From Holophagales bacterium (GTDB taxonomy: Bacteria; Acidobacteriota; Holophagae; Holophagales; Holophagaceae), in the NCBI GenBank assembly GCA_031281385.1, contig JAITFL010000179.1, positions 1 through 7,858 of the forward strand: a DNA stretch of 7,858 nt, read 5' to 3'. Below, in pieces: positions 1 through 5,938 of this stretch. The stretch's first letter is position 1. Each line of letters begins with the position of its first letter. Below the pieces are notes generated by a model. The model saw only the letters and a list, made by a program, of their open reading frames with translations. It was not told where the DNA came from and did not search any database. The position numbers and the translations under genes are program-made.

Positions 1-404
1 CCGATGAACTCTATTTGGTGGTTTAGGCGAACCTCAGAGAGAATGTCCAACGACTTGGTGATGCCTATCTTTGAATCCGCCGCGCCAAATATAACCCTGT
101 CAACCCTAGCGTGAACCAGCGCACCAAAGCACATCAGGCAAGGTTCCAGAGTGACGTAAAGGGTGGTGTTCTTTGGCATCCTGTAATTTTTCAGCCATGC
201 CCCTGCGTCCCGCAAAGCGTTGATCTCAGCATGGGCTGAAGGGTCGTTTGCACCAATGGGGCGGTTGTGCCCCCTGCCCAGCATGACCCCCTCAGACACC
301 AGAACAGCCCCAATGGGCACCTCGTCGTCGCGGTCTGCGCTGTACGCCTCGTCCAACGCCAAGTTCATGAAGTAAATGTCGTCGCCAGTCCACGTCGGTT
401 GCAT
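1..404 (-). CDS. tadA: tRNA-specific adenosine deaminase TadA (3' end beyond window)
   Basis: TadA deaminates adenosine 34 to inosine in the tRNA-Arg(ACG) anticodon and is usually essential. The visible 134 codons show the zinc-dependent cytidine/deoxycytidylate deaminase fold. The HAE motif has zinc ligand H58 and proton shuttle E60. The PCxxC motif has C89 and C92 in TLEPCLMC. The N-terminal DEVPIGAVLV strand is typical of TadA, and spacing matches E. coli TadA (H57, E59, C87, C90). The NHQIEF segment near the window edge corresponds to the family's NHRIE element, so roughly 20-30 C-terminal residues are probably missing. The start is the ATG at 404-402, because an in-frame TGA lies two codons upstream. 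No clear Shine-Dalgarno site precedes it. An AT-rich TATAAA on the minus strand (418-413) would start transcription almost at the ATG, so a very short leader is possible. The inverted repeat at 467-482 lies 63 bp upstream. Confidence 0.95.
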   Translation of the reverse strand, partial: MQPTWTGDDIYFMNLALDEAYSADRDDEVPIGAVLVSEGVMLGRGHNRPIGANDPSAHAEINALRDAGAWLKNYRMPKNTTLYVTLEPCLMCFGALVHARVDRVIFGAADSKIGITKSLDILSEVRLNHQIEFI

Positions 405-457
405 CAGTCAATTTTATATCAGTTACAAGACACTGGGGGTTAAGTTGTAGGAGCCAG

Positions 458-486
458 TTGACAGGTTGAGCCACTTGCAAAATTAT
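458..486 (+). promoter_or_regulatory. Possible sigma-70 promoter reading into the structured block
   Basis: A consensus -35 box TTGACA (458-463) is followed after 17 bp by AATTAT (481-486), a 4-of-6 match to the -10 consensus. The -35 lies just outside the left inverted repeat and the -10 overlaps its inner end. A transcript would start near 493 and run into the structured block at 521. This rests on sequence match only. Confidence 0.3.
467..482 (+). repeat. Left copy of the TGAGCCACTTGCAAAA repeat (candidate terminal inverted repeat)
   Basis: This copy matches 1745-1760 in inverted orientation at 15 of 16 positions, and matches 1724-1738 directly over 15 bases without mismatch. Confidence 0.7.
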
Positions 487-520
487 CCTCTCGCTCATCG
501 AAGTCATGTCCATGTATCAG

Positions 521-812
521 GCCCTAAATAGGGCAGTAAGCGAAGCGAGTACCCGGGGTCTGGGGAAGACGCCCTAGTGCAATGAGCGTTTGAGGCTGCA
601 GTGCAGCCTCAAATGCCAGCAGCACTTGGGCGGCTTAAAAAGGGGCAGCGCGAGAACGACGCTGAACAAGCTGAAAACGCACATGGCAGCACTGGCGACC
701 AATGTGCCGCATAGACCAACGGAGGGTGTCTCGCGTATCCGGAGCGTCAGCGCAGGATACCGAGAGCCTGCGAGCGATGCAACAAGCGAGTTCCCCAGTT
801 AAGCATTAGGGC
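521..812 (+). ncRNA. Candidate structured non-coding RNA of about 290 nt, family unknown
   Basis: The block folds on itself at several levels. Outer helix: 521-527 (GCCCTAA) with 806-812 (TTAGGGC), 7 bp. Second long-range helix: 560-567 (CTGGGGAA) with 791-798 (TTCCCCAG), 8 bp. Inside these are four hairpins. At 571-631, GCCCTAGTGC pairs with GCACTTGGGC (one mismatch) and caps a second stem, 586-600 with 602-616. At 646-664, CAGCG pairs with CGCTG. At 679-707, GCACAT pairs with ATGTGC. At 729-765, TCTCG and GTATCC pair with GGATAC and CGAGA around a bulged C, with an inner GCG/CGC stem. A competing small hairpin is 521-534. No convincing protein reading exists here. I looked for diagnostic cores of RNase P RNA, tmRNA, 6S RNA, SRP RNA and group II intron domain V and found none. 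Strand is uncertain: the plus strand is assigned because of the possible promoter at 458-486, but perfect stems fold on either strand. Confidence 0.45.
571..631 (+). repeat. Long stem-loop inside the structured block
   Basis: Bases 586-600 pair with 602-616 in 15 consecutive pairs (one G-U), including a perfect 12-bp inverted repeat TTTGAGGCTGCA at 589-600. After a 5-by-5 internal loop, a further 10-position stem (571-580 with 622-631, one T-T mismatch) extends it. The strict palindrome leaves a single unpaired base at the tip, so in RNA the apical pairs would open to a normal loop. As DNA it could also extrude as a cruciform or serve as a protein binding site. Confidence 0.75.
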
Positions 813-1177
813 GGGCTCCATGATACGGTGAGAGATGAAGCAAATTGCCGGGCCATCACCCCGAGCAAGAAAGATATGCGCCTGACAAATAACTCAACAG
901 TGTGCCATCCTGCACGATGATACTGCCGGGTGTACTGTTCATCATCCGGGCAAACTCCATACCCCGGCGATGAACGAACCAAATTATAAGAGTGTCTGCC
1001 CCGTGCACGAAAGATAAAATCAGGAGCTAGAAACAGATTGAACGCCCGCGCTGAACGGAGTCTTACACACAAAATTTGCCCAGTTTTGCAAAAAGCTCAT
1101 AAAACAATCCCACTTGCAAATTCAAATTCTTCTGGCACAGGCTTATCTGCTATCCTTGTTTTTGAGAGGAATGCAAC
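813..1177. other. Unassigned stretch upstream of the antitoxin
   Basis: About 365 bp contain no open reading frame with recognisable protein character on either strand. Minor features are an imperfect hairpin with GATGAT (916-921) pairing with ATCATC (941-946), and a partial copy of the end repeat (CCACTTGCAAA, 1110-1120). A possible extended -10 element (TGCTATCCT, 1148-1156) lies close upstream of the antitoxin Shine-Dalgarno site, without a good -35. The antitoxin promoter probably lies in the last 70 bp. Confidence 0.5.
1110..1120 (+). repeat. Partial internal copy of the end repeat (CCACTTGCAAA)
   Basis: These eleven bases are identical to the core of the 467-482 repeat, in the same orientation. 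They lie about 60 bp before the antitoxin start, so they could also contribute to the TA promoter or operator. Confidence 0.45.
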
Positions 1178-1447
1178 ATGGAGGAGTCAAGTTCATCTAT
1201 CTTCGCATTAGCGGGAAGTTCAACGCCTACGACCATCGTTGGCGACAGATCCATGCCTCGCAACGGCGAAAGCCGAAGGCCAACGCTTCATGTGGTTGAC
1301 TGCTCCGTACACGAAAACGAACCCAACGAGAAGACACTTGAGGCGATGGCGGAAATCGAGCGTTCAATCAAAGATCCATCTTCTGGCAAAAGATACACAG
1401 ATGTCAAAGCGATGATGGCCGAGTTGCTCGCAAATGCGCGAGACTGA
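1178..1447 (+). CDS. RelB/DinJ-like antitoxin of a type II toxin-antitoxin pair
   Basis: This encodes an 89-residue protein directly upstream of, and overlapping by 14 bp, a YafQ/RelE-family toxin gene. Its C-terminal half (about residues 49-85, from NEKTLEAMAEIE to MMAELLAN) resembles the toxin-binding tail of RelB/DinJ-family antitoxins. That tail wraps around and neutralises the toxin. The start at 1178 is supported by AGAGGA at 1165-1170 with a 7-nt gap. Oddly, the N-terminal half (serine-, threonine- and proline-rich, with SSSSIF near the start) shows no ribbon-helix-helix pattern of the kind RelB/DinJ proteins use to dimerise and bind their operator. A later ATG at 1256 would give a 64-residue form. 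The antitoxin may therefore lack the usual DNA-binding domain, use another one, or have a divergent or damaged 5' part. The role rests mainly on the C-terminal pattern and the position before the toxin. Confidence 0.6.
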   Translation: MEESSSSIFALAGSSTPTTIVGDRSMPRNGESRRPTLHVVDCSVHENEPNEKTLEAMAEIERSIKDPSSGKRYTDVKAMMAELLANARD

Positions 1448-1706
1448 GCCAAGCGGCAGGTTCTCTAGGGACTTAAAGAAAATTGAGGGGCGGGGCCTTG
1501 ATGTTGCGTTGCTGACAGCAGTGATTGAAGATCTTGCGTCAGGGAACACACTGGACAGTCGGCACCGAGACCACCAGCTCAAAGGAAAACTCAAAGACTA
1601 TCGAGAGTGCCACATCACCCCAGACTGGCTATTGGTGTACCGGGTGTCTGGCAATGTTTTATATTTGGCGCGGACTGGAACACACGCCGAAGTGTTCAAG
1701 GGGTGA
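1434..1706 (+). CDS. YafQ/RelE-family mRNA interferase toxin
   Basis: This 90-residue protein has the full family signature: GRFSRDLKK near the N-terminus, then DHQLKG, RECHITPDW, LLVYR and RTGTH with a terminal F. YafQ-type toxins enter the ribosomal A site and cleave mRNA, stopping translation. Aligned by eye to E. coli YafQ, the catalytic residues appear conserved: H47 (YafQ H50), H60 (H63), D64 (D67), H84 (H87) and F88 (F91). Length is as expected (YafQ is 92 residues), so the toxin looks intact. The ATG lies inside the end of the antitoxin gene in another frame, the usual translational coupling that keeps antitoxin in excess. Expression in this family is normally autoregulated by the antitoxin-toxin complex. 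Here that is uncertain because the antitoxin shows no recognisable DNA-binding domain. The gene ends 17 bp before a strong hairpin and converges on the protease gene. Confidence 0.88.
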   Translation: MRETEPSGRFSRDLKKIEGRGLDVALLTAVIEDLASGNTLDSRHRDHQLKGKLKDYRECHITPDWLLVYRVSGNVLYLARTGTHAEVFKG

Positions 1707-1723
1707 GGATATAGCAAATAAAC

Positions 1724-1759
1724 GAGCCACTTGCAAAACGTCTGTTTTACAAGTGGCTC
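1724..1759 (-). terminator. Hairpin between the convergent toxin and protease genes; possible terminator
   Basis: GAGCCACTTGCAAAAC (1724-1739) pairs with 1744-1759 over 16 positions with one C-A mismatch and a 4-base loop (GTCT). It lies 33 bp past the protease stop codon. Read on the minus strand, a moderately T-rich stretch (GTTTATTTG) follows, so termination of the protease transcript is plausible. On the plus strand no T-tract follows. The arms are copies of the cassette end repeat, so this hairpin may be mobile-element sequence reused as a terminator. Confidence 0.5.
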
Positions 1760-1760
1760 A
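1745..1760 (-). repeat. Right copy of the end repeat (candidate terminal inverted repeat)
   Basis: On the minus strand this reads TGAGCCACTTGTAAAA, one mismatch from the left copy at 467-482. It is also the right arm of the 1724-1759 hairpin. Confidence 0.65.
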
Positions 1761-1792
1761 GGTTGGCACAACGCGGAACGAAGCCGAATCCT

Positions 1793-4700
1793 CTATTTCT
1801 TCAAGCTGGGTATCCCCTTGGGTTTGAGCTCTGGTATGGGGCTGGCCTTTAGTTTGTCCTGCAAAACCTTGATGGCCGTTTCGAGCTGTCTGTCTTTGCC
1901 ATTGAAAGTCTCCAAGGGCGGGTTGACAACTTCGATGTCTGGGGAGACGCCCACGCCTTCGATCAGCCAAGAGCCATCCTTGGTGGCGAACTGGGGCCAT
2001 TCGGCAACGCGGATCATCCCCCCGTCAATTAGGCCGTTGGAATCTGTGAGCCAAGCACCAGCGCCCGATGTGCGCCTGCCTACCAGCGGGGCTATGCCAA
2101 GCTGTTTTATTCCTTCTGCAAACGTCTCGCCGTCGGAGTAGGTGTATTCGTCAATCAGCACAACTATGTGGCCCCTGAAGGTCTGCTGCATGTTGACGCC
2201 GCGGTACATGCCGTCGGGTGTAGTCCAAAAGGCCCAAGCCCGCCTTAGCAATTTTTCTATCACCCAGCTATCAATGTTGCCGCCGTTGTTGCGCCGCACG
2301 TCAATGATAAGGCCGTCCCTCTCTACGTTTGCGTAGAACTCTCGTGCAAATGTATTGATGTCGTTGCCGCCCATCGCGCGAAGGTGCAGATAGCCCATGC
2401 GCCCATTGCTGGCCTTTTCTACTTGCAGGCGGTTGTTCTCTTCCCAGTCGGAATAGCGCAGGCCGCCATTTTGCGCGCTGTTGACTGGGGTCACGATGAT
2501 GGGCTTTAGCTGTGTCTGGCCCCTCTTTAGGCCCAGCAGTACTTGTTGGCCGGCTTGGTTGACCAGCAGGTCGGAAATGTCCCTAGTCTCCAAGACTGGC
2601 CTGCCGTTGATAGATGTGATAATGTCGCCCTCTCTCACGTCCATGCCCTGTTTGGCCAAGGGACCCGCCTCGCTGGGCAGTTCATTTTCTGTGCGGTATA
2701 TGTGATCTATTCTGTACCCGTCCGCTGCCTTGCTGAATGTCGCGCCCAAGTGGGCCTGAGCCCATGAATCGGGGATGCTGCGCTGGTCGCCCGCCCGAAC
2801 CTGTGAGTGCATGGCTCCCAGCTCGCCCATCATCTGGGACAAAAGGTCGCTTAGCTCGTTTCTGTCGGTTATGCGGTCAATTAGGTGCTCGTATTTCTTT
2901 TTCATGCCCTCCCAGTTGACGCCGCGCAGCTTGGAATCAAAGAAGCGGTCGCGGTGCATCCGCCAAGCATCGTAGAACATCTGCCGCCATTCGGCCCTTG
3001 GGTCTGCCGTGATAGTCCAGTCGCTGATGCGGACGGCAAACTTAGCTAAGTCCTGCGGGGCCCTGGCCCCTGCGTCAACTATGTAGTAGTCCGCCCCGCC
3101 TGGGCCGCCTGCACCAGGGCCGCCGGATCTTCTGGTCAGCATTATCTTTTTGCCATCCAGCGAAAGCGTGTAGGAACCTGCGTCAGCCAAAAAGACCTCT
3201 GGCCTTGGGTCGTTGTTGCTGATTTCCAGCGTCTTGATGGCAGTGCCGCCCCCGCCGCCCCTGCCCGCCGCGCCGCCGCCATCCCTCTCCATGAAGTAAA
3301 GCCTTCTGGCATCGGCGCTTAGGTTCTGGTAATTGCTGGCCGGCAATGGCAATTCATACACACGGTTGGCCAATCCATTAAATTGAATGGCGGGTAGCTT
3401 GACTTCTCTGGGTTCGTTGGAATCCTCGCCACCCCTTGCTCCGGCTGGCCCGCCTTGGCCTCTGGGCCCGCTTGGGGTTCTGTCCTGCCTTGGCTCCGGC
3501 GCGGCTGCGTCCAGCTCGGTTTTGGCCTGGAACGGGAATGTCAGGCCATCTTGAAGGGCTATCGCATACATCTTGGTGCGGCGGTCGAAGTAGGGGCCCA
3601 TGTTCCTGTCGCCCCAAGGAGAGCCATTGACCACCGAGAATGTGCGGTTGGAAAGGAAATACAGCCACTTTCCATCTGGCGAAAAAGCGGGCGAGAACGA
3701 TTCGTACTTGTCGCTGGTGACAGCCGCCTTTTGCTTAGAATCCAACGAATATAGCAATATCTGGTTGGACCCGTGGCTCGTGTCCTGACGCTGGATAGCT
3801 ATGTTTTTGCTGTCCGCGCTCCAAGTGGCCGAAGGGGTGGAAGAATAATTATTGGAGTCTATTAGCTGGTTGTCCTTTGTATCCAAGTTCAGGAGCCACA
3901 GATTCCTGCTGCGGTCGGAGTGGGCTAAATACTTTCCGTCTGGCGATGGGTACATCGCCGAGCGATCCAGCCCTTTGTCCTTTGTCAGGGCCTCGCCGCC
4001 TACGCTGCCATCGGCAGGGTAGCGCCAAATCTGCTTTTCGCCATTCGCGTCGCTAAAGGCATAAACCCACTTACCGTCTTTGCTCAATGTGGCAGCCGTT
4101 ATGCGTGAGCCGCTTGGGGTCGCTAGGTCAACCCGCCTCAAATTTTGCAAGCCGGCCACGGCCACGCTGCCCCTGGCGGTGAATACGATCTTTTCCCCGG
4201 TGGGCGATAGCGACACATTGTTCATGTAGCCAGTGGCCCGTATAGAGCGCTTTCGCATCTGCTCAAAGTCGGAGACGAGGTCTATTTTTACTGTCCTGTC
4301 TTGGTTGTTCGACAAGTCCAAAACATGAACGTCCGCGCCCAGTTGGTACGTAATTTTGCCTTCGCTCAAGTACGCGTACCGCACGTCCCAGTCGCTGTGC
4401 TTTGTCACCTTTGTGGCGTCGGTGCCGTCGGGCTTTATGCTCCAAATATTGTCGGTGCCGTCGCTGTCGCCGATGAAGTACAGCCTGTCTTTCCACCACA
4501 TCGGGCGCTTGATGTTTCCATTGCCTGGGACGTTAATCTTTACAGCCTCTTTGGCGGTGCCGTGCTCATAGCTCCAAAGCTCGGCCATCGCCCCGCCGCG
4601 ATAATTCTTGGCGTTGTCGCCCATCATGTGGATGCCCATGCGGATGAAGTAAAGGAATTTGCCAGAGTCGTCAAAGCAGCCGTCGTTGGCGTCTGCGAGG

Positions 4701-5143
4701 GGAATTGGAGTCCTGGCCAGTGTGTTCGGGTTCACCTGCACCAGCACCCTCTGCCCGCTTGGCCCTTTGCTGGAACTGCACACGTACAGCACTTCGCCCT
4801 TTGGCGTCCAGCCCACTGGGGAGCCACCGTCAAAGGCAATGCGCTTTGGAAGGCCGCCCTCCGCTGGCATCACGTACGCCTCGCTGGAGCCTTCGTAGGA
4901 AGCGGAAAACGCTATCCACTTTCCATCGGGCGAAATCACGGGCCTAGTCTCTTGGCCGACATGGGTGGTGAGCCTAAGGGCCTTGCCGCCGTTTAGGGGA
5001 GCAGTCCAGATGTCGCCCTCTGCGACAAAGAACACCTTGTCCCCCTTGTGGGCAGGGAACCGAAAATAGCCCTCTTGGGCCGCGACCTGCGAAGGGGCCG
5101 AAAGGAACGCTGCCAGTGCAACGCATGGCAAAAATGTGCGCAT
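1793..5143 (-). CDS. Exported tricorn-type S41 serine protease with beta-propeller and PDZ domains
   Basis: This 1116-residue protein is built like the tricorn core protease (1071 residues), which degrades oligopeptides. Residues 1-22 form a signal peptide with a likely cut after VAA, so it acts outside the cytoplasm, probably in the periplasm. Residues about 25-680 carry propeller repeats of the SPDGKW type (for example PVISPDGKWIAF and PAFSPDGKWLYF). These are broken by a proline/glycine-rich linker near 548-575 and a glycine run near 621-634. From about 708 comes the tricorn C1 helical domain, then a PDZ domain (about 797-880) and the S41 core. Catalytic residues can be assigned: H779 (GAMHS), S1003 (TYSDGE) and E1062 (LIEGVGVSPD). 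Their spacings of 224 and 59 match tricorn H746, S965 and E1023 (219 and 58). The start is the ATG at 5143, preceded by GGAG (5153-5150) and followed by the signal peptide. The open frame runs further upstream to 5437 but overlaps birA and lacks family character. The substrate is unknown. It probably has its own promoter. Confidence 0.93.
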   Translation of the reverse strand: MRTFLPCVALAAFLSAPSQVAAQEGYFRFPAHKGDKVFFVAEGDIWTAPLNGGKALRLTTHVGQETRPVISPDGKWIAFSASYEGSSEAYVMPAEGGLPKRIAFDGGSPVGWTPKGEVLYVCSSSKGPSGQRVLVQVNPNTLARTPIPLADANDGCFDDSGKFLYFIRMGIHMMGDNAKNYRGGAMAELWSYEHGTAKEAVKINVPGNGNIKRPMWWKDRLYFIGDSDGTDNIWSIKPDGTDATKVTKHSDWDVRYAYLSEGKITYQLGADVHVLDLSNNQDRTVKIDLVSDFEQMRKRSIRATGYMNNVSLSPTGEKIVFTARGSVAVAGLQNLRRVDLATPSGSRITAATLSKDGKWVYAFSDANGEKQIWRYPADGSVGGEALTKDKGLDRSAMYPSPDGKYLAHSDRSRNLWLLNLDTKDNQLIDSNNYSSTPSATWSADSKNIAIQRQDTSHGSNQILLYSLDSKQKAAVTSDKYESFSPAFSPDGKWLYFLSNRTFSVVNGSPWGDRNMGPYFDRRTKMYAIALQDGLTFPFQAKTELDAAAPEPRQDRTPSGPRGQGGPAGARGGEDSNEPREVKLPAIQFNGLANRVYELPLPASNYQNLSADARRLYFMERDGGGAAGRGGGGGTAIKTLEISNNDPRPEVFLADAGSYTLSLDGKKIMLTRRSGGPGAGGPGGADYYIVDAGARAPQDLAKFAVRISDWTITADPRAEWRQMFYDAWRMHRDRFFDSKLRGVNWEGMKKKYEHLIDRITDRNELSDLLSQMMGELGAMHSQVRAGDQRSIPDSWAQAHLGATFSKAADGYRIDHIYRTENELPSEAGPLAKQGMDVREGDIITSINGRPVLETRDISDLLVNQAGQQVLLGLKRGQTQLKPIIVTPVNSAQNGGLRYSDWEENNRLQVEKASNGRMGYLHLRAMGGNDINTFAREFYANVERDGLIIDVRRNNGGNIDSWVIEKLLRRAWAFWTTPDGMYRGVNMQQTFRGHIVVLIDEYTYSDGETFAEGIKQLGIAPLVGRRTSGAGAWLTDSNGLIDGGMIRVAEWPQFATKDGSWLIEGVGVSPDIEVVNPPLETFNGKDRQLETAIKVLQDKLKASPIPELKPKGIPSLKK

Positions 5144-5177
5144 AGCGGACTCCGAAAAAGATAACGCGAATAGGGTA

Positions 5178-5183
5178 ATTATA
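5178..5183 (-). promoter_or_regulatory. Promoter -10 box of the S41 protease with an upstream A/T tract
   Basis: On the minus strand 5183-5178 reads TATAAT, a perfect -10 box, 34 bp before the ATG. Transcription would start near 5171, leaving a leader of about 28 nt that contains the GGAG site. No good -35 box is found at 16-18 bp. A strongly A/T-rich tract at 5212-5231, including seven consecutive T on the minus strand, falls at about -41 to -60, where an UP element binds the RNA polymerase alpha subunit and could offset the weak -35. Confidence 0.55.
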
Positions 5184-5244
5184 CGATGAGTTGGAGCGGC
5201 ATCTGGCAGTAAGAAAAAAATGAAAATTTTGCAAACGCCTCTAT

Positions 5245-5937
5245 CTATTGCTGTATTTCCATCACCTTGCTGACATCGCCCGAAGCCAAAAGCACCACGC
5301 CAGTTTGTGTCTGGACGGCCAGTCGGCCATCGTCTTGCCAGCCTTGGCAGGTGCCGCTGCCTTCTTCCCACTGTATGCGGTCGCCTTGGGCGGGCCAGCG
5401 GAAAGCCGCTTGGCGCGGCGTCTTTAAGTCTTGCCACGCCGACAAAATGCTTTGCGCCAATTTGACGATGCTTGGTATCGGGCCACCCCCCAAGGAAACC
5501 AGCGACGCGGGCGGAATGGCCCTCTCCGGCATTTCTGGTGCGCTATGTATGTTAAGGCCAAGGCCAAGGATGGCACAGTCCTTTTTTTGCTCGCCTATGA
5601 TGCCGCCAATTTTCACCAGTGTTTTGGCCTGTCCAGCCGCTTTGTATGCCACCAAATCATTCGGCCATTTGATGCCGAGCCGGACATCGCAGGGCCCCAA
5701 TATTTCGGCGACGGCTTCCATGGCCGACAGCAGGACTCCTGCCTGCGGCACGACGGGCAGCCTAGCGGACAGCCAAAGCCCAGCGCCTGGAGAGCTCTCC
5801 CAAGAGTTGTCCCCCCTTCCCCTGCCCGCAGTCTGCGCGTCCGCCAAAACGCCGCAAAAGCCAAGCTCGGGATGGCGCAGCAAAAAAGATTGGGTGCTGT
5901 CAACGACGCCAAGATGGATTAATGGAACGGCCACCAA
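5245..5937 (-). CDS. birA: Biotin--[acetyl-CoA-carboxylase] ligase, monofunctional (no HTH domain)
   Basis: The enzyme activates biotin with ATP and transfers it to the acceptor lysine of biotin carboxyl carrier protein, enabling acetyl-CoA carboxylase and fatty-acid synthesis. Visible motifs are DSTQS (13-17), the biotinyl-AMP loop GRGRGDNSW (38-46), KWPND with catalytic K90 (E. coli K183), KIGGIIGE (109-116) and GLGLNI (125-130). A small C-terminal beta domain follows. At 230 residues it begins directly at the catalytic domain. It lacks the winged-helix DNA-binding part of E. coli BirA (321 residues), so it should not repress biotin genes. The start is TTG at 5937 or GTG at 5934. Both lie within a few bases of the coaX stop (TGA 5941-5939). 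AGGGGG inside the end of coaX is well placed for either, so translation is probably coupled to coaX. No convincing terminator follows. Confidence 0.93.
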   Translation of the reverse strand: MVAVPLIHLGVVDSTQSFLLRHPELGFCGVLADAQTAGRGRGDNSWESSPGAGLWLSARLPVVPQAGVLLSAMEAVAEILGPCDVRLGIKWPNDLVAYKAAGQAKTLVKIGGIIGEQKKDCAILGLGLNIHSAPEMPERAIPPASLVSLGGGPIPSIVKLAQSILSAWQDLKTPRQAAFRWPAQGDRIQWEEGSGTCQGWQDDGRLAVQTQTGVVLLASGDVSKVMEIQQ

Positions 5938-5938
5938 T

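Larger units (their letters stand above)
467..1760. mobile_element. Candidate cassette with inverted-repeat ends carrying a structured RNA block and a toxin-antitoxin pair
   Basis: The left boundary (467-482, TGAGCCACTTGCAAAA) and right boundary (1745-1760) are inverted copies of a 16-bp sequence with one mismatch. A short direct repeat flanks them: GGT at 464-466 and 1761-1763, which can also be read as AGGT or GGTTG depending on where the ends are placed. Between the ends lie the structured block, an uncharacterised stretch and a TA module. No housekeeping gene and no transposase are present. The arrangement suggests a non-autonomous mobile cassette, or a decayed element that kept its ends. 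Additional copies of the end sequence at 1110-1120 and 1724-1738 mean the true ends could instead belong to nested small palindromic repeats. The element call is inference; the repeats themselves are directly visible. Confidence 0.4.

Noticed and set aside
405..513. Minus-strand open frame from 513 running into tadA
   Set aside because: It is in a different frame from the deaminase motifs and overlaps the start of the true gene. The tadA frame has a TGA two codons before its ATG.
590..802. Plus-strand open frame of 70 codons
   Set aside because: It lies inside the strongly base-paired block, has no Shine-Dalgarno site or recognisable protein features, and its sequence is explained by the helices.
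521..812. Group II intron, RNase P RNA, tmRNA, 6S RNA or SRP RNA
   Set aside because: I looked for the GUGYG start and domain V hairpin, the GAGGAAAGUCC core, the tRNA-like ends and tag frame, the 6S open-complex bulge, and the GGUCAGG...GCAGCC tip. None were found, so the block is left unassigned.
806..1072. Minus-strand open frame of 88 codons, considered as a transposase remnant
   Set aside because: The residues show no transposase or other family motif and there is no convincing ribosome binding site.
4301..4996. Plus-strand open frame of 231 codons
   Set aside because: It is antisense to well-supported propeller repeats of the S41 protease and has no recognisable motif.
5212..5231. Rho-independent terminator after birA (seven T on the minus strand)
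   Set aside because: No stable G/C-rich stem precedes the T run. The tract fits an UP element for the protease promoter better.
5144..5437. N-terminal extension of the S41 protease by 98 residues
   Set aside because: The extension overlaps birA in another frame and has no family character. The ATG at 5143 has GGAG upstream and a signal peptide directly after it.
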